Shown: positions 43,817 to 53,167 of the stretch, piece after piece
Position numbering within the stretch: the first letter of the stretch is position 1
How the letters are laid out: each line of letters opens with the position of its first letter
Assembly (NCBI GenBank): GCA_001797675.1
Contig: MGQB01000039.1
Location: 1 to 64,000 of the forward strand
Source: Deltaproteobacteria bacterium RBG_13_43_22
GTDB taxonomy: Bacteria > Desulfobacterota > RBG-13-43-22
DNA: 64,000 nt
Direction: 5' to 3'
Notes under the pieces: model-generated
Told to the model about the DNA's origin: nothing
Seen by the model: only the letters and a program-made list of their open reading frames with translations
The model's database searches: none
Made by a program: the position numbers and the translations under genes

Positions 43817-44502
43817 AAAAAGTACCTTGTAATAAGATCAAAAAAATGGCCGGCGATTATTATCAGAATCTCTTGGAGCCCGACCGTGCTTCGCAGGTGG
43901 AATTCCATCTAACCGAGTGCCCGTCCTGCAGGAAAGAATATGAGGAAACCCTGGCGGTCTTGACTTTATTAAAAGGGGATAGGTTGAGGGAACCCGCAGG
44001 GGAGTTCTGGACCGACTTAAGTTCCCGGATTATGTCCCAAGTCCGTCTTTACCGGCCTAAGGAGAAAGAAGCCCCCTGGTATAAAAAAGTTTGGATAAAT
44101 CCCTTCGGGTGGCCGGGCTATGCCTGGGCTACCGCCTTGATCCTCATGCTGTTGACTCCTGTGGCATTATATAATATCCATGTTCAAGGCAATAAAGCCC
44201 CGATGGTCCAGGAAAAGGAAATCAAAGGTCGTGAAATAAAATGGGAGGGTGAGTCTATACCTTTGCCCGCGATCGTTGAAACCCTTTCCGAACAGGATTC
44301 TGTTCATTTGGCTAAAAAAGTGGTGGCCCGGATGGGAAAGGATTTACCCGGCCCCACTCGTTTGTTGATGGACGATGAGATGCATTGGGATATTTCTCGA
44401 TCTCTTGAGGAACTTAATGATCAAGAACTGGAGACCTTAATGAAAAAGATGGAACCCGGCGGTTCCGCCGGTTATAGGGAGGAAGAGGAATATGTCTGTT
44501 AA
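43813..44502 (+). CDS. Membrane anti-sigma factor with zinc-finger domain
   Basis: 229 residues. The N-terminal ZAS-type motif is VEFHLTECPSCRKEY (H-x3-C-x2-C); one membrane helix (YAWATALILMLLTPVALYNI) follows near 110, and the rest is periplasmic. It should hold the upstream ECF sigma factor at the membrane until a signal triggers release. It overlaps the next gene by 11 bases. Confidence 0.85.
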   Translation: MKKVPCNKIKKMAGDYYQNLLEPDRASQVEFHLTECPSCRKEYEETLAVLTLLKGDRLREPAGEFWTDLSSRIMSQVRLYRPKEKEAPWYKKVWINPFGWPGYAWATALILMLLTPVALYNIHVQGNKAPMVQEKEIKGREIKWEGESIPLPAIVETLSEQDSVHLAKKVVARMGKDLPGPTRLLMDDEMHWDISRSLEELNDQELETLMKKMEPGGSAGYREEEEYVC

Positions 44503-45016
44503 AAAAACGCTATGGATCTTTCTTCTTTCTTTGCTCTTGGGAAGTGCTCCGGCTTGGGCTGACCCCTGGAAAGAAGCTAAAGACCCCCGTGAAAGAAGCC
44601 GGGAAAGAATCCAGATGATGAAGATATGGAAAATGACCGAAGTTCTCAAGTTAGACCGGGAAGGGGCTGCACGTTTTATCGCCGTCAATAATTATTATGA
44701 AGAGACCAGAAGAAAGGTTCGTCATGATTTTAATGAAGATATCCAAAGGGTAAGAAATATTCTGCGGGACATGAATCCTCCGGAACGGGAGTTGAAAGAC
44801 CTCGTAATTCGTCTTAAAAACCGGAAAAAAGAGATAAACGATTTAGAGAATAAACAACTGGAAGAAGAAATGAATTTACTTAAGCCCGAACAACAGGCCC
44901 GGTATTTTCTGTTTCAGATAGACTTCCGCCGAGAGATGGAAGACATAATCCGTGAGGTTCAGGGAGAAAGACCTCCCAGACCGGGATTTGAAAAACCCCC
45001 GGAAAGAATAAGATAA
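44492..45016 (+). CDS. Spy/CpxP/CnrX-like periplasmic sensor or chaperone
   Basis: 174 residues. Signal peptide ending in PAWADPWK. The mature part is all helical, with a long amphipathic stretch rich in Glu, Arg and Lys and an LLKPEQQARYFLFQIDFRRE segment resembling the LTxxQ motif of Spy/CpxP proteins. In ECF operons of this layout (sigma, zinc-finger anti-sigma, CnrX/Spy-like) it is the metal or stress sensor. No clear metal ligands (few His or Met pairs) are seen, so stress of misfolding is more likely than metal. Confidence 0.75.
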   Translation: MSVKKTLWIFLLSLLLGSAPAWADPWKEAKDPRERSRERIQMMKIWKMTEVLKLDREGAARFIAVNNYYEETRRKVRHDFNEDIQRVRNILRDMNPPERELKDLVIRLKNRKKEINDLENKQLEEEMNLLKPEQQARYFLFQIDFRREMEDIIREVQGERPPRPGFEKPPERIR

Positions 45017-45035
45017 GGAAATATAAGATTCCCCT

Positions 45036-45887
45036 TCAGATAAGGCCTTTACGCTTCAAAAGGGTTTGAGGATCAACCATATGGCGGGATAGCCAGGTTT
45101 TTGCCTCAAGAGCCTTCCAGGAAACCCCGATCAATTCCGTAAAATAGTAGACAGGCAGATGGTATTGTTTCCGAAAAATTTCCGCTATCGTGGCCTGGGG
45201 CATATCCAGGTTAGCCTGGCACATCTGGCAGGAAACTACGATGGCCTCGGCCCCGGCATCCAAGACCCTTTCATAAAGGCGTTGCACCAGGGTATGAACA
45301 ATATCAGGCCGGGCGATGGTATGGCTGGCCCCGCAGCAATCGGTCTTGTAAGACCAATCCTGGACTTGGGTGCCCAGGGCTTTGAGAAGGGTATCCATGT
45401 TTTGAGGATTTTCATATTGGTCAACCCCGGTTATTCGGGGAGGACGATTGGCCATACAACCGTAGTAGCAGACGACTGATAGATCTTTTAAAGGTTGTTG
45501 GACCTTTGCCTGTATCTGAGATAGCCGATCGGGTCGGCTTAAAAAATCCAAAAGGTCCCAGACTTTGATTTTCCCTGAAAAATGGTGGGGGAGCTCTTTC
45601 CTTGTTTTTTTTTGAATCTCGTGTTCGGCGGTTTTTAATCGATTGAAACACATGGGACAGGGGACGACCACGTCCAGCCCGATCTTTTCGGCCAGGGTCA
45701 GGTTGCGTCCCGGCAGGGCTATGGATAAAGATTCATCGGTACTGTGAGCGGCCGTGGCCCCGCAACAGGACCAGTCGGGGATTTCTTCCAGATCAATCCC
45801 CAATCCACCGCAGACATAGGCAATGGACTCCCGATAGTCCCTGGCCGTGGCCTCCAGGGAACATCCGGGATAGTAGGATACTTTCAT
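45036..45887 (-). CDS. hdrB: Heterodisulfide reductase subunit B homologue
   Basis: 283 residues. Two CCG domains: SCCGATAAH with VPCPMCFNRL, and YYGCMANRP, DCCGASHT with SCQMCQANLD, which ligate the two non-cubane 4Fe-4S clusters that reduce a disulfide in HdrB. It is followed on the same strand after hdrC. The true substrate in bacteria is unknown; HdrB may face the HdrA-like protein encoded at 53-55 kb or another partner. Confidence 0.92.
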   Translation of the reverse strand: MKVSYYPGCSLEATARDYRESIAYVCGGLGIDLEEIPDWSCCGATAAHSTDESLSIALPGRNLTLAEKIGLDVVVPCPMCFNRLKTAEHEIQKKTRKELPHHFSGKIKVWDLLDFLSRPDRLSQIQAKVQQPLKDLSVVCYYGCMANRPPRITGVDQYENPQNMDTLLKALGTQVQDWSYKTDCCGASHTIARPDIVHTLVQRLYERVLDAGAEAIVVSCQMCQANLDMPQATIAEIFRKQYHLPVYYFTELIGVSWKALEAKTWLSRHMVDPQTLLKRKGLI

Positions 45888-45932
45888 AAAAAACCTTTTT
45901 TAGGCAATAGGGATCAGGCAACAGGCAATAGC

Positions 45933-46511
45933 TTATAGACTATTGTTAAACAACTTTTCTATTTCTGCTTTCCCTTTGATCCTTTTGGGAAATAAATTCA
46001 ATCTCCCTTTTCTAAACATCGTCCAGCCCAATAGCATCTCATCGAGGATAGATCGGTCCTTTAATTTTGTGACCCAATCACCACTATGAAGCATATATTT
46101 CCCGACCAGGCCGGTTTCAAAGACCCGCCCCCTTTTGCGGATGTCGTCCATGAATATTTGATGAAAGGCCAGGACTTTGTCTTCCGCGGCCTGTCCTTTT
46201 TCTTTAACAACGGATTGTTTTAGAAAATCCATGACCCCGGCAATGTCAATTTCATTGGGGCAGCGGGTGGTGCAGGTTTCACAAGAGGCGCAGACCCAAA
46301 TGGTGGCACTTTCCCGAATCTCCTGCTTTAATCCCAACTGGATATAACGCATGACCTGGTCCGGATAAAGATCCATGGCAAAGGTTACCGGACAACCGTT
46401 GGTGCATTTGCGACATTGAAAACAGGCTGAAACCTTGATGCCGCTTCCTTCTTCGATCTCGTTAATAAAACCCGAATTCATTTCAATACATTCTAATTCC
46501 GGTTTTTCCAT
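45933..46511 (-). CDS. hdrC: Heterodisulfide reductase subunit C homologue
   Basis: 192 residues. Two ferredoxin motifs, CFQCRKCTNGCPVTF and CASCETCTTRCPNEID, give the pair of 4Fe-4S clusters through which electrons pass to HdrB. It sits 45 bp before hdrB with TATTGCC-type words in the gap. The extended tail (FRKGRLNLFPKRIKG) is typical of HdrC. Confidence 0.93.
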   Translation of the reverse strand: MEKPELECIEMNSGFINEIEEGSGIKVSACFQCRKCTNGCPVTFAMDLYPDQVMRYIQLGLKQEIRESATIWVCASCETCTTRCPNEIDIAGVMDFLKQSVVKEKGQAAEDKVLAFHQIFMDDIRKRGRVFETGLVGKYMLHSGDWVTKLKDRSILDEMLLGWTMFRKGRLNLFPKRIKGKAEIEKLFNNSL

Positions 46512-46580
46512 AGTTGTCCTGTGGGTCTTTGGGTGTCGGGGGCAAAAAAACTTTAAAGATTCATTTCCGATCGTAATCCT

Positions 46581-47054
46581 CTAAAAAACTCTTTCTGGAT
46601 TCCGAGTGATCATGACCGTGCAATGGGCGCGGCGGGCCACATTTTCGGCGGTACTGCCAAAGGTGATGCGTTCAATGTTGGAACTGCCGGCAGCCCCCAA
46701 GACGATGAAATTTATATTCTGAGCCCGGGCGAATCGGACGATTTCCACGAAAGGGACCCCCAAAACCACTTGAAATTCAATAGGGTTGCTTAGTTCACCC
46801 ATTTTAGATTCATAGAGTTCTATTAATTTCTCTTTTCCTTTTTCAATAATCTCCGGAGTATTAATCGTTTCTTCCCCATCCTTCCCGGATTCATTGACAC
46901 CATCGGATACCTTTGGGTAGGCGGAATGCACAACATGTAAAACATACAGACGAGCTTGGTATCTCTTAGCCATTTCCAAAGCGGTTAGTAAAGCATAATC
47001 GGCATCATCCGAAAAGTCCGTACAGAAAAGAATCCGGTCATATTTTATGGGCAT
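46581..47054 (-). CDS. Universal stress protein (UspA family)
   Basis: 157 residues from ATG 47054 (GGAG eight bases before). N-terminal DRILFCTDFSDDADYALLTALEMA, a long insert with EESGKDGEE-like acidic residues, and the ATP-binding signature VLGAAGSSNIERITFGSTAENVARRAHCTVMI (G-x2-G-x9-G-S/T-type). A close paralogue is at 50198. It precedes hdrCB on the same strand and may be co-transcribed. Confidence 0.9.
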   Translation of the reverse strand: MPIKYDRILFCTDFSDDADYALLTALEMAKRYQARLYVLHVVHSAYPKVSDGVNESGKDGEETINTPEIIEKGKEKLIELYESKMGELSNPIEFQVVLGVPFVEIVRFARAQNINFIVLGAAGSSNIERITFGSTAENVARRAHCTVMITRNPERVF

Positions 47055-47520
47055 GGGGATCTCCATTGACCACTTGAAATCATGGGTGAATAATTAGGTG
47101 CTTGGGCTGAAGTCCGAAGGCTGAAGGTTGAAGTCAATAAAAATCCATCAAGGTACGAACCGATCCATCCAAGACCTTTTCGGTTTCTACGACCTTAGGT
47201 TTAATCTCATTGGTCTGAGGTCTACTTATGATTGCGCATGATTTATCTTTAAAGTCTTCCCCTTCAGTCTGTCCACTTGCAATTTTATTGTAACATTAGA
47301 GCCCCGAATATTGCAATGGGGAAACCGCCTGCCATTTAAAATCATAACCAATGCGGGATTGCATCCTGTTTCAGGGAGCTTCAATATTTTGGAATAAGGA
47401 TAAAAAAAGTAACTCCCCGATTCTTATTGACAACCGCCGGATATTTTTGTAAATGATTGTGATCTTGTTTGAGTGGGAGGCAATTGTTCCTATTGTGAAA
47501 ATGAATTTTAGGAGGTACCC
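47055..47520. other. Intergenic region between a stress protein gene and the membrane cytochrome gene
   Basis: No gene. Near 47105-47135 a GCTGAAGTCCGAAGGCTGAAGG word repeat. TTGACA (47427-47432), 17 bases and TAAATG (47450-47455) form a possible promoter for the gene at 47521, and an AGGAGG site directly precedes its ATG. Confidence 0.5.
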
Positions 47521-48207
47521 ATGAATTTTATTGCCTTTGTTGAAGGCCCCCTGGTGTGGATTGCTTTCCTAACCTTCTTATTGGGAAGCGCTTTACGCCT
47601 CCTTTTGTTCTTTACCTTAAGCAGCAAAAAAGATAAACCCGTTTATCGTTTTTTCAATCTTAAATGGATGCTTTTATCCATTGCCCGCTGGCTTTTCCCG
47701 GCCAATGTAGATCTGAAAAAGAATCCCATCTTTGCCAGCCTGGGATACATTTTCCATATCTGCCTTCTGGCGGTCCCCCTTTTTTACAGCGCCCACTTAA
47801 TGTTATGGGAAGAAAGCCGGTTTAAATGGAGCTGGTGGACCATGCCGGATCATTGGGCCGATTGGATGACTTTGACCTTGTTGGCCATCGCCCTTTTTTT
47901 TATCATCCGTCGAATTGTCCTACCCGGAGTCCGAATTATTACTACCCCTTCCGATTATCTGTTGATCGTTATCTGCGCCTTACCTTTTTTAACCGGGTAT
48001 ATTAACACCCATCCTGATGGACTCTCCTATCAATGGATAACCTCGGCCCTCCCTATTTATGGTCAATACGGAACGACCATTCATATTATGAGTGGGGCTT
48101 TGATGTTGATCGTCGTTCCTTTTACCAAACTCTCTCATTGGGTGCTTTTTTTCGTTTCTCGAGCGGTTACCGGGATGGAGTTCGGCAGAAGAAACTATCC
48201 TGTCTAA
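47521..48207 (+). CDS. Cytochrome b-like membrane protein (TmcC/HdrE/NarI type)
   Basis: 228 residues with five or so membrane helices and histidines placed for heme (GYIFHICLLAVPLFYSAHLML, TIHIMSGALMLIVVPFTKLSHW). The layout matches the integral subunit of Tmc/Hmc/Dsr-like complexes that pass electrons to or from menaquinone. It is followed after 29 bases by an HdrD/TmcB-like Fe-S protein, so the two form the membrane half and the cytoplasmic half of one complex. No multiheme cytochrome c is in the window. Confidence 0.82.
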   Translation: MNFIAFVEGPLVWIAFLTFLLGSALRLLLFFTLSSKKDKPVYRFFNLKWMLLSIARWLFPANVDLKKNPIFASLGYIFHICLLAVPLFYSAHLMLWEESRFKWSWWTMPDHWADWMTLTLLAIALFFIIRRIVLPGVRIITTPSDYLLIVICALPFLTGYINTHPDGLSYQWITSALPIYGQYGTTIHIMSGALMLIVVPFTKLSHWVLFFVSRAVTGMEFGRRNYPV

Positions 48208-48236
48208 CCCCTTTTTATAGAAATAAGGAGACTCCC

Positions 48237-49547
48237 ATGTCTGAAGATCAATATCCGGAAATCACCATCAGTCCCGAAGCGATAAAGCAGGCCGTAAGTA
48301 CCCGGATGAATGCCCGGCTGAAAATGTGGACCCGCATATGCGCCCACTGCGGGCTTTGTGCCGACTCCTGTCACTTTTATCTGGCTAAAAACAAAGATCC
48401 CAGGATGGTCCCATCTTTCAAGGCCCAAAAACTGAAAGAATTGGTCAGGAAGAAAGGACGAGTGGATGAAAACTATCTTCAGTCGTTATACGATATCGCT
48501 TTTGGTGACTGTACTGTTTGCCGACGTTGCACCATGTACTGCCCCTTCGGCATCGATATGGCCGTTATGGTTTCGACCATCCGAAGTATCCTGACCTCCC
48601 AGGGAGTTGCCCCCAAGGGTTTGCAGGATGCCATTAAAAATTATCAGGAGTCGGGCAATCAAATGGCCATCAGCGAAGAAGACTGGGTTGAGACTTTGCA
48701 ATGGATGGAAGAGGAACTTCAGGATGAACTCCCCGGAGCGACCATCCCCATCGATAAAAAGGGGGCCAGGATCATGTATACGGTCAATGCCCGGGAACCC
48801 AAGTTCTATCCCCAGGACATTCAATTGGCGGCCAAGCTTTTCCATGTTGTGGGTGAGGATTGGACCCTGCCCAGCAAAATGGGCTGGGACGACACCAACC
48901 TGGCCATGTTTGCCGGGGATGCCAAGACCGCTGGGCATATTGTCCAATTGATTTATGACCGGGCCGTAGAATTAGATGTTCAATATGTGGCCATAACCGA
49001 ATGCGGCCATGCCTTCCGTTCCGTAGCCTTTGAGGGACCGGTCTGGTTGGGCAAGGATTATCCCTTTAAGGTGGTCCACAGTGTTGAACTCTTCGCCCAA
49101 TATATTCGAGAAGGAAGGCTTGAATTTGACCGGAAGATTACCGAACCGATTACCTATCAGGATCCCTGCAATGTCTCCCGTAACGGGGGACTGGCCGATA
49201 CGGCCCGTTATATTATCAAGCATATCGCCGAGGATTTCCGGGAAATGGAACCCCATGGAAACCATAATTTTTGCTGTTCCGGCGGTGGCGGAGCCATCCC
49301 GATGGGGCCTCCCTTTAAGAGGCGCCGCATGGAAGCCGGCAAAGTCAAGGCCGACCAGATCAAAGCCACCGGGGCCAAGATCGTCATCTGCCCCTGCCAT
49401 AATTGTTATGACCAGGTCAATGATTTGAATAAGGAATACAATCTGGGTATCAAGGTCAAGTCTTTCAAGGAGATCTTTGAAGAGATCATGCACATCCCGG
49501 AAGAACTGAAAGCCCAGGAGGAAGAGGATCTAGGGGAGGGGAAATAA
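48237..49547 (+). CDS. HdrD/TmcB-like Fe-S protein with two ferredoxin motifs and CCG domain
   Basis: 436 residues from ATG 48237, with AAGGAG upstream; an open frame extends back into the cytochrome gene but lacks similarity. Ferredoxin motifs are CAHCGLCADSCHF and CTVCRRCTMYCPFGIDM. The CCG part has QDPCNVSRNGG, FCCSGGGGAIPMG and CPCHNCYDQ. This matches TmcB/DsrK-type subunits, which carry a special 4Fe-4S cluster for thiol/disulfide or electron bifurcation chemistry at the membrane. Confidence 0.87.
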   Translation: MSEDQYPEITISPEAIKQAVSTRMNARLKMWTRICAHCGLCADSCHFYLAKNKDPRMVPSFKAQKLKELVRKKGRVDENYLQSLYDIAFGDCTVCRRCTMYCPFGIDMAVMVSTIRSILTSQGVAPKGLQDAIKNYQESGNQMAISEEDWVETLQWMEEELQDELPGATIPIDKKGARIMYTVNAREPKFYPQDIQLAAKLFHVVGEDWTLPSKMGWDDTNLAMFAGDAKTAGHIVQLIYDRAVELDVQYVAITECGHAFRSVAFEGPVWLGKDYPFKVVHSVELFAQYIREGRLEFDRKITEPITYQDPCNVSRNGGLADTARYIIKHIAEDFREMEPHGNHNFCCSGGGGAIPMGPPFKRRRMEAGKVKADQIKATGAKIVICPCHNCYDQVNDLNKEYNLGIKVKSFKEIFEEIMHIPEELKAQEEEDLGEGK

Positions 49548-49783
49548 CTGGTTATTATTGAAAGAGTCTTGCTTAACATCAAACTCTTTTCGCCGCAGAG
49601 GCACAGAGGAAGCGGAGGAAGGCAATTATCTCCTTGGCCGGGAATTATTCGACCACCCAAAGAGACAACTAACCTCGAAACTTGCGTGCTCCGATGATGA
49701 AAACGATTTTTTAAAGTCCAACCAAACTTTAGAGAAAAATCTTAGATGATCTGATATAAGAATCCAACCTTCCCACCAACCAA
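49548..49783. other. Convergent intergenic gap
   Basis: Contains a CGCCGCAGAGGCACAGAGG word (about 49591-49610), a repeat common in genomes of this kind. A 63-codon frame here has no similarity. No terminator hairpin stands out. Confidence 0.4.
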
Positions 49784-50179
49784 TTAAATCGGGCAAAACT
49801 TACCGATCAAAGTGATCAGCTCTTCCGCTTCCGGGGGTTTTTCGATGTAGGCCACCGGTTCGGCAAGGGAAACCCCATGGTAGCGCTCCAGTTCCCTGAT
49901 GGAATGCAGAAATGTTTTTTGGGAGACAGCCGAGACCATAATAACCGGTATTTGTTTGGTGGTATCATCAGACTTTAAATCCTTGTACAATTTAAGCCCG
50001 CTTTCCCTCGGCATCATGACATCCAGGATGATCAGGTTGGGTTTGTGATCTTTGACCATCCGCAAGCCTTCTTCCCCGTCTTTGGCCACAAGGGCCTTAT
50101 ATCCGTTTGTCTCAACCAGAGTGGAGACGAAAATGCGAATGTCCATTTCATCATCCACTACCAATATTTTCTTTTTCAT
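49784..50179 (-). CDS. Single-domain response regulator
   Basis: 131 residues, receiver domain only. Acidic pair VVDDEMD, phospho-acceptor Asp in LIILDVMMPRESG (about 53), Thr/Ser position in MVSAVSQ and Lys in AYIEKPPEAEE. A 19-residue loop before the last helix (FLHSIRELERYHGVSL) is longer than usual. It lies upstream of a stress-protein gene read the same way; its kinase could be one of those at 50772-53071. Confidence 0.92.
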   Translation of the reverse strand: MKKKILVVDDEMDIRIFVSTLVETNGYKALVAKDGEEGLRMVKDHKPNLIILDVMMPRESGLKLYKDLKSDDTTKQIPVIMVSAVSQKTFLHSIRELERYHGVSLAEPVAYIEKPPEAEELITLIGKFCPI

Positions 50180-50197
50180 CTTTTCCCCCCTATCTAT

Positions 50198-50689
50198 CTA
50201 CCTACCTATTTTATCCAGCTGAAAGCTTTTTTCCGGATATCGGATGGCCATGACAGTGCAGTGGGCTCGACGAGCCACATTTTCAGCGGTACTGCCGAAG
50301 GTTATCCTGTCCAGATCAGAACTCCCTGCGGCTCCTAAGACGATGAAATCCACGTTCTGTGCCCGGGAAAAGCGAACGATTTCCACAAAGGGGACCCCGA
50401 TAACCGCATGAAATTCATATTCCCTGAAACCGCCAATTTTTGGTTCATACTTTTCTTTCAAATTTTTGACGATTTTTTCAATGAGTTCTTGAGAAAAAAA
50501 GGCTTCTTCGCCTCCCGGTACCGGTTCATCGACCACCGTGCGCATATACTTGTAAGGAGAATGCAAAACGTGAAAGATATAGAGTCGGGCCTTGTATTTT
50601 TCGGCCATGTCCAAAGCGGTCAAAAAGGCATAATCGGCATCTTCCGAAAAGTCCGTACAGAAAAGTATCTTTTCGTATTTTATTGCCAT
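50198..50689 (-). CDS. Universal stress protein (UspA family), second copy
   Basis: 163 residues. EKILFCTDFSEDADYAFLTALDMAEKY and VLGAAGSSDLDRITFGSTAENVARRAHCTVMAIRYPEKS closely match the copy at 46581, including the whole FVEIVRFSRAQNVDFI segment. The middle insert differs. The two are paralogues that flank the Tmc-like genes, suggesting a duplication of an energy-stress module. Confidence 0.92.
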   Translation of the reverse strand: MAIKYEKILFCTDFSEDADYAFLTALDMAEKYKARLYIFHVLHSPYKYMRTVVDEPVPGGEEAFFSQELIEKIVKNLKEKYEPKIGGFREYEFHAVIGVPFVEIVRFSRAQNVDFIVLGAAGSSDLDRITFGSTAENVARRAHCTVMAIRYPEKSFQLDKIGR

Positions 50690-50771
50690 GAGGGTCTCCT
50701 TTGAAGGTTTAAAATTTTTCCTAATTTAAATTCCTGCCATTGCGATGATGGGATAATACTTATATTTCACT

Positions 50772-51929
50772 TTAGCCCCCCCGAATCGGCAGGACCACCT
50801 GAAAGAGGGATCCTTTGCGGGGTTCGGAGTAAAAACGGATTGTACCGCCGTGTTCCTCGACGATTTTCCGGGATAATAATAGACCTAAACCCGTTCCTCT
50901 GGATCCTTTGGCGCTGAAAAAGATATTAAATAATTTTTGTCCAACTTCCTTCTCTATTCCCATGCCGTTGTCTTTCACTTCCAATAAGATCTTCTCTTCC
51001 GGTAATCGACTGCTTCGGATGGTAACTTCCGGTTTCTCAATCGGTTGCTCTCCCAGAGTGCAGGCATCCACGGCATTTCCTGTCAGATTGATCAGGACTT
51101 CCTGGATTCCCTTTGGGTCCAGATCAATTGTTCCTATTTCTTCATCCAGGTCAAGATTCAGGAGAACCCCTTGTTGTTGGCAGTGGATATTGAAAAGATT
51201 AAATGTCTCACGGATCAGGTCATTGGGATTGACCGGTTCCCGCTCGGGCTCCCTTTCCCGACACAAGGTCAGCAGGTCCTTGGTTAACCCTGAAATTTTT
51301 TCAATGTTCCGTTCAACCATAGCCCAACCATCCTTGAGATATTTCATTTCTTCTTTTTCAAAACCCTGGTTGACCATGTAGCGGCCTCCTTTGAGGCCAC
51401 CCAGGATGTTCTTGATGGCATGGGCCAGACCGGCGACTGTTTCCCCTGTGGCCGCAAGACGTTCGGCCTGAAGAAGCTCTTTTTGCATCCGCATCAATTC
51501 ATCGGTGGCTTCTTTTACCTTTATTTGTAAATCTTCATTATATATTTTGGCCAGTCTTTTCCAGGCCAATTTTTCTTCGGCTCGACGTATAGCTCCAAAA
51601 AGGGCCTCATCTTGAATCGGTTTGGTGATAAAATTGGAGGCTTCCAATTGGAGGGATTTTATTGCCAGATCCATCTCTCCATGACCGGTAATCATGATCA
51701 CTTCCGTATCAGGACTTATGGATTTTATCTTTTGCAGGACTTCCATTCCGTCTATTCCCGGCATTTTAATATCGGTGAGAACAATCAACGGATTCTCCTT
51801 TTGAAAAATTTCCAGACCCTGTTTCCCGTCAGACGCCGTGATGACCTCATACCCGGCATCTCTGAGAGAAAGCCCAAGGATTTTACGGATCCCCTCCTCA
51901 TCATCAATTAATAACAATTTGGATCTCAC
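50772..51929 (-). CDS. Receiver-histidine kinase hybrid
   Basis: 385 residues. A REC domain (LLIDDEEGIRKIL, VLTDIKMPGIDG with the phospho-Asp, ITGHGEMDLAIKSLQLEASNFITKPI) is followed by a coiled coil and a kinase domain with H-box GETVAGLAHAIKNILGG, N-box NAVDACT and G boxes DNGMGI, GSRGTGLGLLLS. Its REC-first order means it may be fired by another kinase and act on a downstream partner. GTG start overlaps the end of the upstream kinase gene by four bases. Confidence 0.9.
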   Translation of the reverse strand: MRSKLLLIDDEEGIRKILGLSLRDAGYEVITASDGKQGLEIFQKENPLIVLTDIKMPGIDGMEVLQKIKSISPDTEVIMITGHGEMDLAIKSLQLEASNFITKPIQDEALFGAIRRAEEKLAWKRLAKIYNEDLQIKVKEATDELMRMQKELLQAERLAATGETVAGLAHAIKNILGGLKGGRYMVNQGFEKEEMKYLKDGWAMVERNIEKISGLTKDLLTLCREREPEREPVNPNDLIRETFNLFNIHCQQQGVLLNLDLDEEIGTIDLDPKGIQEVLINLTGNAVDACTLGEQPIEKPEVTIRSSRLPEEKILLEVKDNGMGIEKEVGQKLFNIFFSAKGSRGTGLGLLLSRKIVEEHGGTIRFYSEPRKGSLFQVVLPIRGG

Positions 51930-53071
51930 GCCTCACCTTGATCCTTTTCGTTTTTATCTTTAAGGGCGGGAAACTGCAGAATAAAGCTCGTTCCTGATCC
52001 CATCCGGCTGTTGACCTGAATTTGTCCCTGATTATCCCGTATGATTCCATAGCTGATGGACAGACCCAGTCCTGTTCCCTGCCCAACCCCCTTGGTGGAG
52101 AAAAAAGGTTCAAATATTTTTTCCTGATTTTCTTTGGGAATTCCGCACCCGTTGTCCGTAAAATCGATTTTCACCCAGTCCTTCTCGAAAAAGGACCGAA
52201 TTCGGATAATTTTTTCGGTGATAGCCGGTTCTTCCAAGGCGTCCCGGGCATTCATGGCCAGGTTAATAAAAACTTGTTCCAGCCTGTTTTTGTCCCCGAG
52301 AATTCGGGGCAGCTCCGGATCCAAATCAAGAAGTAATTTGATTTTTCGGAGTTCCAGCTGTCGGCCTATAACGGTTAACATACCATTGATGGTCTCATTG
52401 ACTTGAACCGCTGTTTTGGTGATCTCCGTTTTCCTGCCGAATTCCCTCATATGGTTGATAATACCTGATGCCCGGTCGACTTGGGCATCTATTTCTTCAG
52501 CCAGGGTCTTGAGGGTTTCTTCCGGGATAGGTTGATTGTTTTTTATCTTTCTTAAGATAAAATTACAGCCGGTTTTGATTACGGTCAGCGGCTGATTCAG
52601 TTCATGGGCCACTCCGGCCGACATTTCTCCCAGGGTGGCCATTTTACCGGCATGGGCCAATTGTTGTTCGGTTTGAATTTGTTCGGTGATGTCATTGGTG
52701 ATAATAATATAAATTAATTTATCCCAATAGACCCCCGGTGAACAACGCAGGTTTACATAAAAAATCAAACCTTTCTTATTCTTTTGTTTTAGTTTACCAA
52801 TAAATGTTTTTTTCTCTCTGAAACCCTGAAGAAGGTCCTCCCGGAAATCTTCAGAGACAAGATCAAAAAAGGGCTTCCCAATCAAATCCGATTTTGGATA
52901 CCCATAGAGCTTCAGAGCCGTGAGATTGGCATCCCAAATTTGAAAAGAGATTTGATCGACAATAAAAATAGGGCTGGGATTGCTGTTAAACAGCAGTCGA
53001 TAGATTCCCTCCGATTTGATCAGTTCTTCTTCCGGCATTTTCATTGTGTTGACAGGTGCTGCAGATTCCAT
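51926..53071 (-). CDS. PAS-domain sensor histidine kinase
   Basis: 381 residues, no membrane segment. PAS domain (YRLLFNSNPSPIFIVDQISFQIWDANLTALKLYGY) then GKMATLGEMSAGVAHELNQPLTVIKTG with the phosphorylated His, N-box FINLAMNARDAL and DNGCGIPKENQEKIFEPFFSTKGVGQGTGLGLSISYGI. A cytoplasmic redox or energy sensor is plausible since it lies 96 bp after an Hdr-like electron-transfer operon on the same strand. It is translationally coupled to the receiver-kinase hybrid. Confidence 0.92.
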   Translation of the reverse strand: MESAAPVNTMKMPEEELIKSEGIYRLLFNSNPSPIFIVDQISFQIWDANLTALKLYGYPKSDLIGKPFFDLVSEDFREDLLQGFREKKTFIGKLKQKNKKGLIFYVNLRCSPGVYWDKLIYIIITNDITEQIQTEQQLAHAGKMATLGEMSAGVAHELNQPLTVIKTGCNFILRKIKNNQPIPEETLKTLAEEIDAQVDRASGIINHMREFGRKTEITKTAVQVNETINGMLTVIGRQLELRKIKLLLDLDPELPRILGDKNRLEQVFINLAMNARDALEEPAITEKIIRIRSFFEKDWVKIDFTDNGCGIPKENQEKIFEPFFSTKGVGQGTGLGLSISYGIIRDNQGQIQVNSRMGSGTSFILQFPALKDKNEKDQGEA

Positions 53072-53167
53072 TTTTTCGGTTTTGCGAAGCCCGCAATAAG
53101 TTTTAAACAGAAGACGGGGAGAACCCTCGCAGGTTCGACCCCGGACTTCTTGGGAAAGCCCATCTTT

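Noticed and set aside
48033-48236. N-terminal extension of the HdrD/TmcB-like protein
   Set aside because: These codons overlap the cytochrome gene in another frame and match nothing; ATG 48237 has a ribosome site.
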